A program made the position numbers and the translations under genes. A model generated the notes under the pieces. That model was not told the origin of the DNA, ran no database searches, and saw nothing but the letters and a program-made list of their open reading frames with translations. Positions 8,912 to 17,354 of a stretch of DNA of 64,000 nucleotides are shown here, in pieces. The stretch's first letter is position 1, and every line of letters starts with the position of its first letter. The stretch is from Succinivibrionaceae bacterium. Lineage in GTDB: Bacteria; Pseudomonadota; Gammaproteobacteria; Enterobacterales; Succinivibrionaceae. The stretch lies in the NCBI GenBank assembly GCA_019420905.1, contig JAHZGH010000014.1:124001-188000 (forward strand), written 5' to 3'.

Positions 8912-9636
8912 TTATTTTCTTATTTTTTCTTATTCCTTATATTTCACATGCACAAGCATTACAAGTATGTGCTGTACCGCAAACTTATGGTGCTTTAGAG
9001 GCTATTGCAAAAATAGCTCCTATTGAATTTAAAAATAACTTTGCTACTGCTTCCGATATTTACGCAAAAATAGCCAATCAAAGCGGTAAATGCGATCTGG
9101 TTATAGCTGCAGATGAAAAATTGCCAATTTTGCTTATACGTTCAAACAAAGCCAAAAGCCATCTTAAACAACCTCTAGTAAGAGCCCCTTTATTATTATG
9201 GTCGGCTAACCCCAATCTTTTAGACAAAACAGCTCAGGCAGTAAGTCAAAAACGTTTAAAATCTATTGCGTTAGCTGATCCGCGCTTAACGCCTGTAGGA
9301 TTTGCAACTCATAAAATTGTCTCTCAAAGTAATTTTCCTACCTCATACCTTAAGGGACATATCTACAGAGCGGATCATGAATATCAAGTTTTTGCCATGG
9401 TCGCAGAAGGAAACGTTGAATGCGGCTTTTTAACAAAACCTCTGATTGTCAAAAACGGTCAGACATTTGGTTCATACTGGCAGGTACCGCGTAACAATTA
9501 TCCAGATTTAATCTATTACGCTTTGCCCCTAAATGATAGCAAACATCCTCGCGATATTCAGACTTTAATAAAATTTTTAACTGAGGATCCAAAAGCTTTA
9601 AATATTTTTATAAATTCAGGTTTTGCTAAGCTTTAA
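8887..9636 (+). CDS. ModA-like periplasmic substrate-binding protein, orphan
   Basis: A 249-residue protein with a signal peptide (hydrophobic core LIIFLFFLIPYI, cleavage probably after SHAQA) and the layout of the molybdate/tungstate-binding ModA family: YGALEAIAKIAP near the start of the mature protein, CDLVIAADE, then ADPRLTPVGFAT, corresponding to the ModA segment GDPxxvPaG. No permease or ATPase gene lies next to it. The gene begins inside the end of the symporter-EIIA fusion (25-base overlap), so the two are probably co-expressed. The ligand is uncertain: molybdate, another oxyanion, or a role unrelated to metals. Its 3' end overlaps the opposing rsmJ gene by 4 bases. Confidence 0.7.
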   Translation: MRKTIEKLIIFLFFLIPYISHAQALQVCAVPQTYGALEAIAKIAPIEFKNNFATASDIYAKIANQSGKCDLVIAADEKLPILLIRSNKAKSHLKQPLVRAPLLLWSANPNLLDKTAQAVSQKRLKSIALADPRLTPVGFATHKIVSQSNFPTSYLKGHIYRADHEYQVFAMVAEGNVECGFLTKPLIVKNGQTFGSYWQVPRNNYPDLIYYALPLNDSKHPRDIQTLIKFLTEDPKALNIFINSGFAKL

Positions 9637-10373
9637 TACTGATTTAAATAGCAATCAAACCTACAAGCTTTGCCATCAATGCTATAATTACATGGAATTA
9701 GCGGCGGCGCATTTTCTGGCCGCTTAATTACCGTTCTATATTTTGGAAGCTTCAGCAATTCCCGAGCATAAGAAATGCTATCATTATCTGCTCCAACAAG
9801 GCTATGAAATATCTGCATTTCTTTCTTGACTAAAGCTTTTTTGGCACGGCTTGGGAACATAGGATCGTAATAAATAACATCACACTTAAAATCAGCGGTC
9901 TTCTGTATATACGATATAAACGTACCATAAGGCATCAGTTGAGGTAAGCCCTGAGGAAAAGTAGCTAAAAATTGAGAATCCTCAAGTGCCCGCCTTCTGG
10001 CATCTAATAAAAATAACCATACCAAAGGATTGCGCTCAAACATCAAAACATGTGCACCAGCATTTTGCAATACTAAGGAATCTCGCCCTAATCCTGCAGT
10101 AGCATCTACTACCAAAGGTGCTTTTAATTTACCAATTACGGCTTTAGCTACGGCTTCAGAGTGTTTTCCTGAATGCTTGAAACGCCATTGCCAGGCTCCT
10201 AAAGTCCAATCAAGTACAAAAGGCTTAAACTTAGGATCTGCAAAATGCAGCTCTAATTTTTCATAAGCATATAAAGTGGCATCCTTATCTTGATATAAGG
10301 AACTACATAGTTCCTTTAAATTTAACACCTCTTCATATAAAGGATATTGGGGATGAATATCAAAATTAAGCAT
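9633..10373 (-). CDS. rsmJ: 16S rRNA (guanine1516-N2)-methyltransferase
   Basis: SAM-dependent methyltransferase acting on 16S rRNA G1516 of the small subunit. RsmJ marks are VDATAGLGRDSLVLQ (SAM-binding motif I), the acidic residue block MFERNPLVW, YYDPMFPSRAKKALVKKEM (catalytic D-P-M-F-P motif) and VIKRPENAPPL. I chose the ATG at 10373; a GTG at 10382 in the same frame would add three residues. Either start overlaps the end of aroE. It is the last gene of the minus-strand run yrdD-like, purE, tsaC, aroE, rsmJ. In E. coli rsmJ sits beside prlC, which here is 14 kb away. Confidence 0.93.
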   Translation of the reverse strand: MLNFDIHPQYPLYEEVLNLKELCSSLYQDKDATLYAYEKLELHFADPKFKPFVLDWTLGAWQWRFKHSGKHSEAVAKAVIGKLKAPLVVDATAGLGRDSLVLQNAGAHVLMFERNPLVWLFLLDARRRALEDSQFLATFPQGLPQLMPYGTFISYIQKTADFKCDVIYYDPMFPSRAKKALVKKEMQIFHSLVGADNDSISYARELLKLPKYRTVIKRPENAPPLIPCNYSIDGKACRFDCYLNQY

Positions 10374-11187
10374 TACGACCACAACGCTTAGCGAATTCTA
10401 TATAAGTTTGCCGCAAATCAGGTCTCTTCTGAGTCCATAATTCAAAGCTTAATGCAGCCTGTCCTAAGAGCATACCTAGACCATCATGAACTTCTTCAAC
10501 CCCTAAACTACGAGCTTTTTCAACAAAAGCCGTATTTCCATCTTGTTTATACATAAGATCATAAACAAAAGCGGCCTTTGCAATGACCTCGTCTGCAATA
10601 GGAGGCAAATCTCCTGATAAACTTGCAGAAGTAGCATTGATAATCACATCATACATGGGCTTTAAACTTGAATACAGAACAACTTTAACTTTAGGATGTT
10701 CTTTTGCTAATGCAAAAGCTTTAAGTTCATTGCGATTAACAATAGCAAGGAATTCCGGATTTTTATCTAAAATAGGCAACAAAATCCCTCGAGCTGCCCC
10801 GCCTGCACCTACAATTAAAACCCGCTTGCCTTCGATTTGACATCCAAGACGATCTAAATCAGCAATTAAGCCTCGCCCATCCGTATTATCTCCTAAAATC
10901 TTGCCATCATCTAAACGTTTTAAAGTATTAACTGCACCTGCAGCTTTAGCATATTCAGTTAACACATCAGCAAAATTATAGGCATCAAGCTTGCATGGAA
11001 CTGTAATATTACAGCCACATAGTCCTGAAGCAAATAGCTCCGATGCTAAAGAAGCAAACTGACCTTCTTGAACTAAAACACGCTCATAGCTTATATCTTG
11101 ATTACAGATTTTAGCAAAATAATTATGAATATCCGGAGACATAGAATGCGCAATAGGATTACCCATAACTACATAGCGATAGGTCAT
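10366..11187 (-). CDS. aroE: shikimate dehydrogenase
   Basis: NADP-dependent reduction of 3-dehydroshikimate to shikimate in aromatic amino-acid synthesis. The N-terminal substrate site shows GNPIAHSMSPDIHN, and ITVPCKLDAYNFAD contains the catalytic lysine. GDNTDGRGLIADLDRLG is the shikimate-binding block, and VGAGGAARGIL is the Rossmann nucleotide motif. The length of 273 residues is normal. The start overlaps the tsaC stop as ATGA, with a good Shine-Dalgarno (AAGGAGAA). The tsaC-aroE neighbourhood is conserved in enterics. Confidence 0.97.
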   Translation of the reverse strand: MTYRYVVMGNPIAHSMSPDIHNYFAKICNQDISYERVLVQEGQFASLASELFASGLCGCNITVPCKLDAYNFADVLTEYAKAAGAVNTLKRLDDGKILGDNTDGRGLIADLDRLGCQIEGKRVLIVGAGGAARGILLPILDKNPEFLAIVNRNELKAFALAKEHPKVKVVLYSSLKPMYDVIINATSASLSGDLPPIADEVIAKAAFVYDLMYKQDGNTAFVEKARSLGVEEVHDGLGMLLGQAALSFELWTQKRPDLRQTYIEFAKRCGRNA

Positions 11188-11777
11188 ATTTTCTCCTTAA
11201 ATTCTGGTCCCTGACGAATAAGAGTATGAGTTAATGTATCATAAATAGACGAAGGTAGAATCTGCCCTCCGCATTCAAGAGCGACAACCAAATCAACTCC
11301 GATAATTACATTGAGGTCCAAATCTTCAAGTGTACTTACTGCTCTTTGCCCTGAAATATTCGCACTTGTAGAAATTAAAGGCTTCCCCAGCTTTTCACAT
11401 AGCTTAGCTAAGGGCGCAAAAGCTGTAACTCTAAAGGCTAAAGTATGATTATCTCTTACAGCTGAACTTTTAAAGTCTTGATTAACAGGAACCACAAAAG
11501 TATGCGGTCCCGGCCAATTAGCTTCCATTAAAGACAAATCCTGAGAATTTATGCGGCCTAGGTCTAAGTGTTGATTTAAAAAATCTCTCTTACAATCAAC
11601 CATAATAAGCCCTTTAGCCGTATCACGTTTCTTTAGCGCAATAATTCTTTTAATTGCCTCTTCATTAGTAGCATCGCAACTTAAACCATATACTCCCTCT
11701 GAAGGACAAATAATAACCGCGCCTTGACGCAAAGCGTCAACAGCACGGTCAATCTCAGCGGTAAATTGAGCAATCAT
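11184..11777 (-). CDS. tsaC: threonylcarbamoyl-AMP synthase (YrdC/Sua5 family)
   Basis: Makes threonylcarbamoyl-AMP for the t6A37 modification of ANN-decoding tRNAs. The 197-residue protein is the short TsaC form without a Sua5 C-terminal domain. Visible blocks are IICPSEGVYGLSCDA, IALKKRDTAKGLIMVD, WPGPHTFVVP, and KPLISTSANISGQ. I set the start at the ATG at 11777, one base after the purE stop and matching the usual N-terminus; a frame opening at 11819 would run 41 bases into purE and add an unsupported 14-residue extension. It ends in an ATGA overlap with aroE. Confidence 0.95.
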   Translation of the reverse strand: MIAQFTAEIDRAVDALRQGAVIICPSEGVYGLSCDATNEEAIKRIIALKKRDTAKGLIMVDCKRDFLNQHLDLGRINSQDLSLMEANWPGPHTFVVPVNQDFKSSAVRDNHTLAFRVTAFAPLAKLCEKLGKPLISTSANISGQRAVSTLEDLDLNVIIGVDLVVALECGGQILPSSIYDTLTHTLIRQGPEFKEKI

Positions 11778-11778
11778 T

Positions 11779-12279
11779 TTAAGCCTTAAACTTTTCTTGT
11801 AAGGCTTGATTCTTGGCAATAACTGCTTCCTTAGCTTTTTGTCTATCAGCCTTAACTAAGGCATCTAAAGCAGGATCGCTCAGCGCCATAATCTGTGCAG
11901 CTAAATAGGCAGCATTCTTAGCACCAGCTTTGCCTACAGCTACACAAGCTACAGGAATTCCGCCCGGCATTTGTACGGTAGAATAAAGAGCGTCAACACC
12001 AGACAAAGGACCGCCATCACAAGGAATACCAATAACCGGTCTGGTAGTACGAGCGGCAATAGCTCCAGCTAAATGAGCTGCTAATCCTGCGGCACCAATA
12101 AAAACAGCACAACCACGCTTTTCTGCATCAGTTACATAAGCACATACTTCATCTGGTGTACGATGTGCAGATGCAACAGTAACCTCATACTTAATACCAA
12201 ATCCTTTTAAAACCGCCATGGTATTTTCTAAAAGAGGGAGATCAGAGTCAGAACCCATTAAAATCGCAACGAAAGCCAT
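11779..12279 (-). CDS. purE: N5-carboxyaminoimidazole ribonucleotide mutase
   Basis: Class I PurE: converts N5-CAIR to CAIR in purine synthesis. Signature blocks are [14 protein letters not shown], the active-site [23 protein letters not shown], and the [12 protein letters not shown] segment. The length of 166 residues is typical. PurK, its usual partner, is not adjacent. The gene sits between the yrdD-like gene and tsaC, where enteric genomes have no purE, so it seems to have been inserted into the conserved yrdD-tsaC-aroE run. A possible promoter overlaps the stop codon of the upstream gene. It is followed by tsaC after one base. Confidence 0.97.
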   Translation of the reverse strand: MAFVAILMGSDSDLPLLENTMAVLKGFGIKYEVTVASAHRTPDEVCAYVTDAEKRGCAVFIGAAGLAAHLAGAIAARTTRPVIGIPCDGGPLSGVDALYSTVQMPGGIPVACVAVGKAGAKNAAYLAAQIMALSDPALDALVKADRQKAKEAVIAKNQALQEKFKA

Positions 12280-12310
12280 TTTTTATCCTCACAAAAAATA
12301 AATAATATGA

Positions 12311-12319
12311 ATTCTAGCA
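12311..12319 (-). promoter_or_regulatory. possible extended -10 promoter for purE-tsaC-aroE-rsmJ
   Basis: Read on the minus strand, TGCTAGAAT matches an extended -10 element (TGn plus TAGAAT). It overlaps the TAG stop of the yrdD-like gene and would give a leader of roughly 25 bases before the purE ATG at 12279. The same nine bases form the probable ompA promoter at 44885-44893. No good -35 is visible. Confidence 0.45.
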
Positions 12320-12871
12320 CGTATTTTCTCCTCTCGCAGACGCTTTTTTACGTCTGCGTGTGGAGCATAGAGGATTACCACATATAAGTTTTATCCCCTT
12401 TTTCGTAATCTTTTCATATTTTAACGGAAAACCACAGCAATCACAGCTTTGCGCTACAGGTTTGCCTGAAAGAGCGTAATCACAGCTAGGATAGCGACTG
12501 CATGCATAAAAAATTCGGCCCTGTCGATTACTGCGCTTTTTTAAGCTTCCTTTACGACAAATAGGGCAATCTACCTCAGCTTCCTGATTATGAGAAGCCA
12601 CAAAATTACAAGAAGGATAATTAGAACAGCCTATAAAAATACCATACCGGCCGCGCTTTACCTGTAAAAGAGCCCCACATTGAGGACATTCTGCATTAAG
12701 ATCTAATATAACTTTAACATTATGCGATATAGCAATAGGAGTTAAAAAATCACACGCAGGATATTCAGAACAGCCCAAAAAATCACCGCGCTCTGAATGG
12801 CGTAATACTAAAGGAGCACCGCACTGAGGGCAAGAATCCCCCTCTTTCCAAGGCTTTTCTCTATCTTCCAT
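12314..12871 (-). CDS. topoisomerase-type C4 zinc-finger protein, YrdD-like
   Basis: A 185-residue protein built from repeated topoisomerase I C-terminal zinc modules. Paired cysteine motifs are visible as CPQCGAPL...GCSEYPACDF, CPQCGALL...GCSNYPSCNF, CPICRKGS...ACSRYPSCDY, and a last CDCCGFPL...CGNPLCSTRR. That makes four modules, with a basic C-terminus (RRRKKASARG). There is no topoisomerase catalytic domain, so it is a stand-alone nucleic-acid-binding protein. E. coli YrdD has the same size and sits directly upstream of tsaC, which supports orthology; here purE intervenes. Its exact role is unknown. Confidence 0.85.
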   Translation of the reverse strand: MEDREKPWKEGDSCPQCGAPLVLRHSERGDFLGCSEYPACDFLTPIAISHNVKVILDLNAECPQCGALLQVKRGRYGIFIGCSNYPSCNFVASHNQEAEVDCPICRKGSLKKRSNRQGRIFYACSRYPSCDYALSGKPVAQSCDCCGFPLKYEKITKKGIKLICGNPLCSTRRRKKASARGENTC

Positions 12872-13050
12872 TTATTAATCCTAAATCTATTCAATCTGAA
12901 ATATTTTACAATGCGCCATCAAATACATCGATTTAATTTTATTAAAATAAACAGCTTAAACTTTTTTCAATCTTTTGCTTTTTTCTGCTCTTTTATCAAA
13001 ATAATGCCCTGAAAATGGTAAACTTAGCTTAGTTTTAATAGAGGAATAAT

Positions 13051-13581
13051 ATGACTATTCGCAATGTTGTAATCTATCCTGACGAGATTTTAAGAAAACC
13101 AAACGCCAATGTTAGTGTTTTTGATGAAGAATTAAAGCAACTATGTGCTGATATGTTCGACACTATGTATAAAAATGAAGGTATAGGTTTAGCAGCCCCT
13201 CAAATTGGCATTAATAAAAAAATCGTTGTAATTGATATCCCTGATGAAGATGATATACAAGGTAAAAATCAAATGATTTTTATTAATCCCAAAATTACAA
13301 AAGCTGAGGGAGAACAGATTGAATCTCAAGAGGGGTGTTTATCTGTACCAGGTTATCAAGATACAGTTATGCGTTATCCTCGCATAAGTGTCAGCTATCA
13401 AGATGTAAATGGTCAAAATCAAGAGCTTAATGATGTTGAAGGTTTATTAGCCGTATGCATACAACATGAGACGGATCATTTAAACGGTATAGTTTTTGTC
13501 GACAAACTCTCTCGACTAAAGCAAGAGCGCTTAAAGAAAAAATACGGAAAAATTTTAAAAGATCTTCATAAGAGCGAATAA
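13051..13581 (+). CDS. def: peptide deformylase
   Basis: Removes the N-formyl group from nascent proteins at the ribosome exit. The three class motifs are present: GIGLAAPQIG, EGCLSVPG with the metal-binding cysteine, and QHETDHLNG with the H-E-x-x-H zinc/iron site. The length is 176 residues. Start ATG follows GAGGAATA. It begins the plus-strand run def-fmt-rsmB-trkA-trkH, the same order as enteric def-fmt-rsmB-trkA, divergent from yrdD-tsaC-aroE. In E. coli dprA and smg lie between these two groups; here only 179 bases separate them and neither gene is present. Confidence 0.98.
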   Translation: MTIRNVVIYPDEILRKPNANVSVFDEELKQLCADMFDTMYKNEGIGLAAPQIGINKKIVVIDIPDEDDIQGKNQMIFINPKITKAEGEQIESQEGCLSVPGYQDTVMRYPRISVSYQDVNGQNQELNDVEGLLAVCIQHETDHLNGIVFVDKLSRLKQERLKKKYGKILKDLHKSE

Positions 13582-13616
13582 CTGATTTTATGGGGCTATC
13601 TATCTGAAGGAAATGC

Positions 13617-14552
13617 ATGGACAAAAATATCATATTTGCTGGCACGCCTGATTTTGCCGCTATTCATCTTCAAGCTTTAATCGATGCAGGTTTAAAACCT
13701 AAAGTTGTATATACTCAGCCAGACAGACCTTGCGGCAGAGGACATAAACTTACCCCGTCTCCAGTAAAAACTTTAGCTCAGAAATACGGTATCGAGGTAA
13801 GAACTCCTCTAAACTTTAAAGACGCTGCCGATATTCAAGATTTTATTGCTTTAAAAAGCGATCTTTTTATTGTTGTCGCTTATGGCATCATTTTGCCTGA
13901 AGCCGTCATAAATGCTCCAACTTATGGAAGTATCAATGTCCATGGTTCGCTTTTGCCTAAATATAGAGGAGCTGCGCCGATTCAACGCTCTCTTTTAAAT
14001 GGCGACAAACAAACAGGGATCACAATCATGAAAATCGCTAAAGCTTTAGATGCTGGCGATATCTATGTCAAAGCTTCCTTAGATATTACCGATAAGGATA
14101 CATCTCTTAGCCTATTTGAAAAATTAGCTATTTTAGGAGCCCAAACTTTAGTTGAATCTGTCCCCAAAATTATAAATGGCTGTCTCAAGGCAGAAGCTCA
14201 AGACGAAAGCCAAGTAACTTATGCCCAAAAACTTTCAAAAGAAGAAGCTGCTCTTGATTTCACTCTCACCTCTGATGAGTTATGCCTAAAAGTACGCGGT
14301 CTTAATCCTTGGCCAATTGCGACTTTAAAACATAACAATGTCATCTATAAGGTCTTTGATGCCAAACCATATATAAAATACGGTAACTGCGGAGAGATCT
14401 TAGAGTGCAATCGTGATGGTATTATTATCGGATGCAAAAATGGCAGCTTATGCATCACTCAAATACAAGAACCTGGACATAAACGCGTTAATGCTGCAGA
14501 CTTAGCACGCTCCCGGCCAGCTCTTTTTGCCATAGGAAGTATTTGTGACTGA
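13617..14552 (+). CDS. fmt: methionyl-tRNA formyltransferase
   Basis: Formylates initiator Met-tRNA using 10-formyl-tetrahydrofolate. The N-terminal catalytic domain begins IIFAGTPDFAAIHL and contains the signature NVHGSLLPKYRGAAPIQRSL with catalytic asparagine and histidine. The C-terminal half carries the tRNA-binding OB fold (LKVRGLNPWPIAT). At 311 residues it matches the family. The Shine-Dalgarno GAAGGA sits 6 bases before the ATG. The adjacent def makes this the paired formylation/deformylation locus, and the 3' end overlaps rsmB by 8 bases. Confidence 0.98.
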   Translation: MDKNIIFAGTPDFAAIHLQALIDAGLKPKVVYTQPDRPCGRGHKLTPSPVKTLAQKYGIEVRTPLNFKDAADIQDFIALKSDLFIVVAYGIILPEAVINAPTYGSINVHGSLLPKYRGAAPIQRSLLNGDKQTGITIMKIAKALDAGDIYVKASLDITDKDTSLSLFEKLAILGAQTLVESVPKIINGCLKAEAQDESQVTYAQKLSKEEAALDFTLTSDELCLKVRGLNPWPIATLKHNNVIYKVFDAKPYIKYGNCGEILECNRDGIIIGCKNGSLCITQIQEPGHKRVNAADLARSRPALFAIGSICD

Positions 14553-15966
14553 AAAATTACATTTAAAGCACCATGTTGCTACCGCAAAATTTGAAAAAAA
14601 ATTATCTTTAAATAAAGGCTCTGGGATTTCTGAAAAAAAATCCCATCGTTCCTCTAAATCTTTAAATAATAATATTACAGCCGGTGCTCCTTCTAGAGCT
14701 GCTGCTGCTATGTGCATAAGTGCCATTGAACAAGGTCATTCACTAACCGAAGCTTTACCCGAGTACACAAAAGATTTAGAGTTGCGAGATAAAGCTTTCG
14801 TACAAGAACTAGTTTACGGCACATTACGCCATCGCCGCTTATTAAACTTAACCTTAAGTAAGTATCTCAATCATTCTTTAAATGTGCGCTTCATCGCTGC
14901 TAGAGCCTTGCTTCTGAGTGGTATTTATCAGATTATTTTTACACGTACACCACCACATGCAGTAGTGGCTGCAACTGTCGGAGCCTGCTCTTTATGCCAT
15001 TGCAAAGCAATGACTGGCCTTGTTAATGCAATATTGCGAAATTTTTTACGTAATGGCGCAGTATTAGAAAGCAGTGATAACTTAGCCGTCAAATACTCTT
15101 TTCCAGATTGGCTTTATAATACTTTGCAACAAGACTATAAAGATAAAGTTGAAACAATCTTGGACAATTCAAACGAACACGCCCCTTTATGGTTGCGAGT
15201 GGAAAATTCTAAAATATCTACTCTTGATTATTTAAAAATATTAGATAATCACGAAATTTATGCAAAGCGCAGTCCTTTAATTGAAAATGCATTGAGATTA
15301 GATGAACCTATAGGCGTAAATAAAATACCCCGTTTTAGTCAAGGCTTAGTAACAGTACAGGATCTCTCAGCCCAATTAGTAGCTCCACTATTAGAATTAA
15401 AAGATAGTGACACTGTTTTAGATGCCTGTTGTGCTCCTGGCGGCAAAAGTGCACATATTCTGGATATATGTCCAAATGTTAAGCTTACTTGTACGGATAT
15501 CAGCGAAGATAGACTTAAAGCAACTTCTCAAACCTTCAAGCGTTTGGGCAGATCTCCTAAATTATTGCAAAGTGATGCCGCTGATGGACTTAAAGAGGTT
15601 GAAGGTGTTTTTGATAAAATTTTAGCTGATGTACCTTGTTCTGGTACCGGAGTTATCAGACGTCATCCTGATATCAAATGGCTAAGACGCCAAAAAGACA
15701 TTGAAGCCTTAAATAATAGTCAGGATAAAATTTTAGATACACTTTTTAAACGGCTGAAAGTTGGCGGCATTTTAGTTTATACAACTTGTTCAATCCTAAA
15801 ATCTGAAAATGAAATACGTATACAGAAATTTTTAGAGCGCCATCCAAATGCCTCTTTATTACCTTTCAATATGAAAGGACAAAAGGTCAGTTTATATCAA
15901 AACCTTCCGGGAGAAGATGGTGGCGATGGTTTCTTTTATGCCCGCGTCACTAAAAAAACTGTATGA
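14545..15966 (+). CDS. rsmB: 16S rRNA (cytosine967-C5)-methyltransferase
   Basis: Methylates C967 of 16S rRNA. An N-terminal NusB-like RNA-binding region (residues about 50-190) precedes the SAM domain: DACCAPGGKSAHILD (motif I), DVPCSGTGVIRRHPD (motif IV with one active cysteine) and YTTCSILKSENE (motif VI with the second cysteine). It starts with GTG at 14545 inside the end of fmt, with AGGAAG upstream. At 473 residues it is about 45 longer than the E. coli protein; the extra length is a lysine- and serine-rich N-terminal extension before residue 50. A downstream ATG (residue 56, before CISAIEQG) would remove it but has a poorer ribosome-binding context. It overlaps trkA by 4 bases. Confidence 0.96.
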   Translation: MTEKLHLKHHVATAKFEKKLSLNKGSGISEKKSHRSSKSLNNNITAGAPSRAAAAMCISAIEQGHSLTEALPEYTKDLELRDKAFVQELVYGTLRHRRLLNLTLSKYLNHSLNVRFIAARALLLSGIYQIIFTRTPPHAVVAATVGACSLCHCKAMTGLVNAILRNFLRNGAVLESSDNLAVKYSFPDWLYNTLQQDYKDKVETILDNSNEHAPLWLRVENSKISTLDYLKILDNHEIYAKRSPLIENALRLDEPIGVNKIPRFSQGLVTVQDLSAQLVAPLLELKDSDTVLDACCAPGGKSAHILDICPNVKLTCTDISEDRLKATSQTFKRLGRSPKLLQSDAADGLKEVEGVFDKILADVPCSGTGVIRRHPDIKWLRRQKDIEALNNSQDKILDTLFKRLKVGGILVYTTCSILKSENEIRIQKFLERHPNASLLPFNMKGQKVSLYQNLPGEDGGDGFFYARVTKKTV

Positions 15967-17354
15967 AGATCATTATATTAGGGTCGGGAAATGTCGGTAT
16001 TGAATTAGCAAAATATCTTGTTAATGCCGGTCATGCTGTAACTTTGGTAGATAATGCTTCCGAAGACCTGTCTCAGGCAGGAAACCGGCTTGATCTGAGA
16101 GTTGTTATAGGAAATCCAGCTTCGCCTACAGTATTACGCAATGCTGGTGCTGAAAATACTGAATTATTAGTTGCAGCAACTCCTGACGATGAAGTAAATA
16201 TTACTGCCTGTAGTGTGGGTGCGTTTTTATTCCGTATCCCAAGAAAAATTGCCAGAATAAGGTCAATTGACTATCTGCGGGAGGCAGATAGTTTATTCGG
16301 CTATAATGCAGTCCCTATAGATCATGTTATATCTCCTGAACACATCATCACTGAAAATATCTGCGATCTTATCGAATTACCTGGAACTTCAGCTGTAGGG
16401 TCATGTTTTAATGGGAGAGTTTTAGTTGCCACTGCTACAGTTGCTGTTGGAGGAAAACTTACGGGAGCTCCTGTTGAAAAATTTGAAAGCTTCGACGGTA
16501 AAGCTGTAGCTTTAGCTCTATATAGGCGCGGAAAATATGTCAAAGACTTTAAAAAAGATGTTTTCAAACCTGGGGATACATTATACTTTTGCTGTGAACG
16601 CGAGCGCGCTTTAAGTCAATTAGCAGCAATTGTGCCTTTAAAAACTGCTTTATCTAATATAACCATAGCAGGAGGCACCCATATAGCAGATGCTCTAGCA
16701 CGTTCACTTTCTGAGCGTTATCGCGTCAAGCTGATTGAAGAAGATGCACAAAGAGCTAAGCGTTCCGCAGCTAATCTTTATGACACCTCAATTGAGGTCT
16801 ATCATGGCAGCCCCATAGATATTGAATTTTTACATGAAGAACACATTGATAAAAGTGATCTATTTATTGCAGCGGCACCTACCGATGAAAAAAATATCAT
16901 GGCGTCACTAATTTTAAGGCGCATGCATAATATCCGTACTCTTGCTGTAATTAAAAATTCAAGCTATTACGATTTGGCTCAAGGTGAACGCTCGGAAATT
17001 GACACTATTCTCTCACCTAAAGATGCAACAATTTCTGCTCTGCTATCTAACATTCGTCAGGAAGGTGTAGAAAGCACAACTTTATTCCGTCAGGGTGATA
17101 GTGAGGCTATTGAGCTTGCACTTGAAGGCTCAAAATTTGGCAGTATTGTTATAGGAAGACGCTTAGAAAATCTTACATTTCCCTCAGGAGTCACCCTAGG
17201 ATTAATTTTAAGGGGCCGTAAACTTCTAATGCCTACACCTGATTTAGTAATTGAAGATGGCGATCATCTTTTAGCTTATTTATCAGATCATCGCCAGATG
17301 CGTAGTTTAGTCAAAATGTGCAGACCTCATTCTTTCTGGATCCCCAAATGGTAG
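15963..17354 (+). CDS. trkA: Trk system potassium uptake protein TrkA (NAD-binding RCK subunit)
   Basis: Peripheral regulatory subunit that gates TrkH in response to bound nucleotides. Two RCK-N/RCK-C repeats are visible: the first opens MKIIILGSGNVGIELAKYL with the GxGxxG motif and an acidic D30, the second contains ITIAGGTHIADALARSL. At 463 residues it is close to the 458 of E. coli. Its ATG overlaps the rsmB stop (ATGA), continuing the coupled run. Its 3' end overlaps the trkH start, so the cytoplasmic and membrane subunits are translated together, unlike E. coli where trkH is elsewhere. Confidence 0.97.
   Translation: MKIIILGSGNVGIELAKYLVNAGHAVTLVDNASEDLSQAGNRLDLRVVIGNPASPTVLRNAGAENTELLVAATPDDEVNITACSVGAFLFRIPRKIARIRSIDYLREADSLFGYNAVPIDHVISPEHIITENICDLIELPGTSAVGSCFNGRVLVATATVAVGGKLTGAPVEKFESFDGKAVALALYRRGKYVKDFKKDVFKPGDTLYFCCERERALSQLAAIVPLKTALSNITIAGGTHIADALARSLSERYRVKLIEEDAQRAKRSAANLYDTSIEVYHGSPIDIEFLHEEHIDKSDLFIAAAPTDEKNIMASLILRRMHNIRTLAVIKNSSYYDLAQGERSEIDTILSPKDATISALLSNIRQEGVESTTLFRQGDSEAIELALEGSKFGSIVIGRRLENLTFPSGVTLGLILRGRKLLMPTPDLVIEDGDHLLAYLSDHRQMRSLVKMCRPHSFWIPKW

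Noticed and set aside
9633..9636. Four-base convergent overlap as evidence of a frameshifted longer gene
   Set aside because: Both the ModA-like gene and rsmJ end at normal family positions; such small tail overlaps recur here (trkH/menA also four bases).
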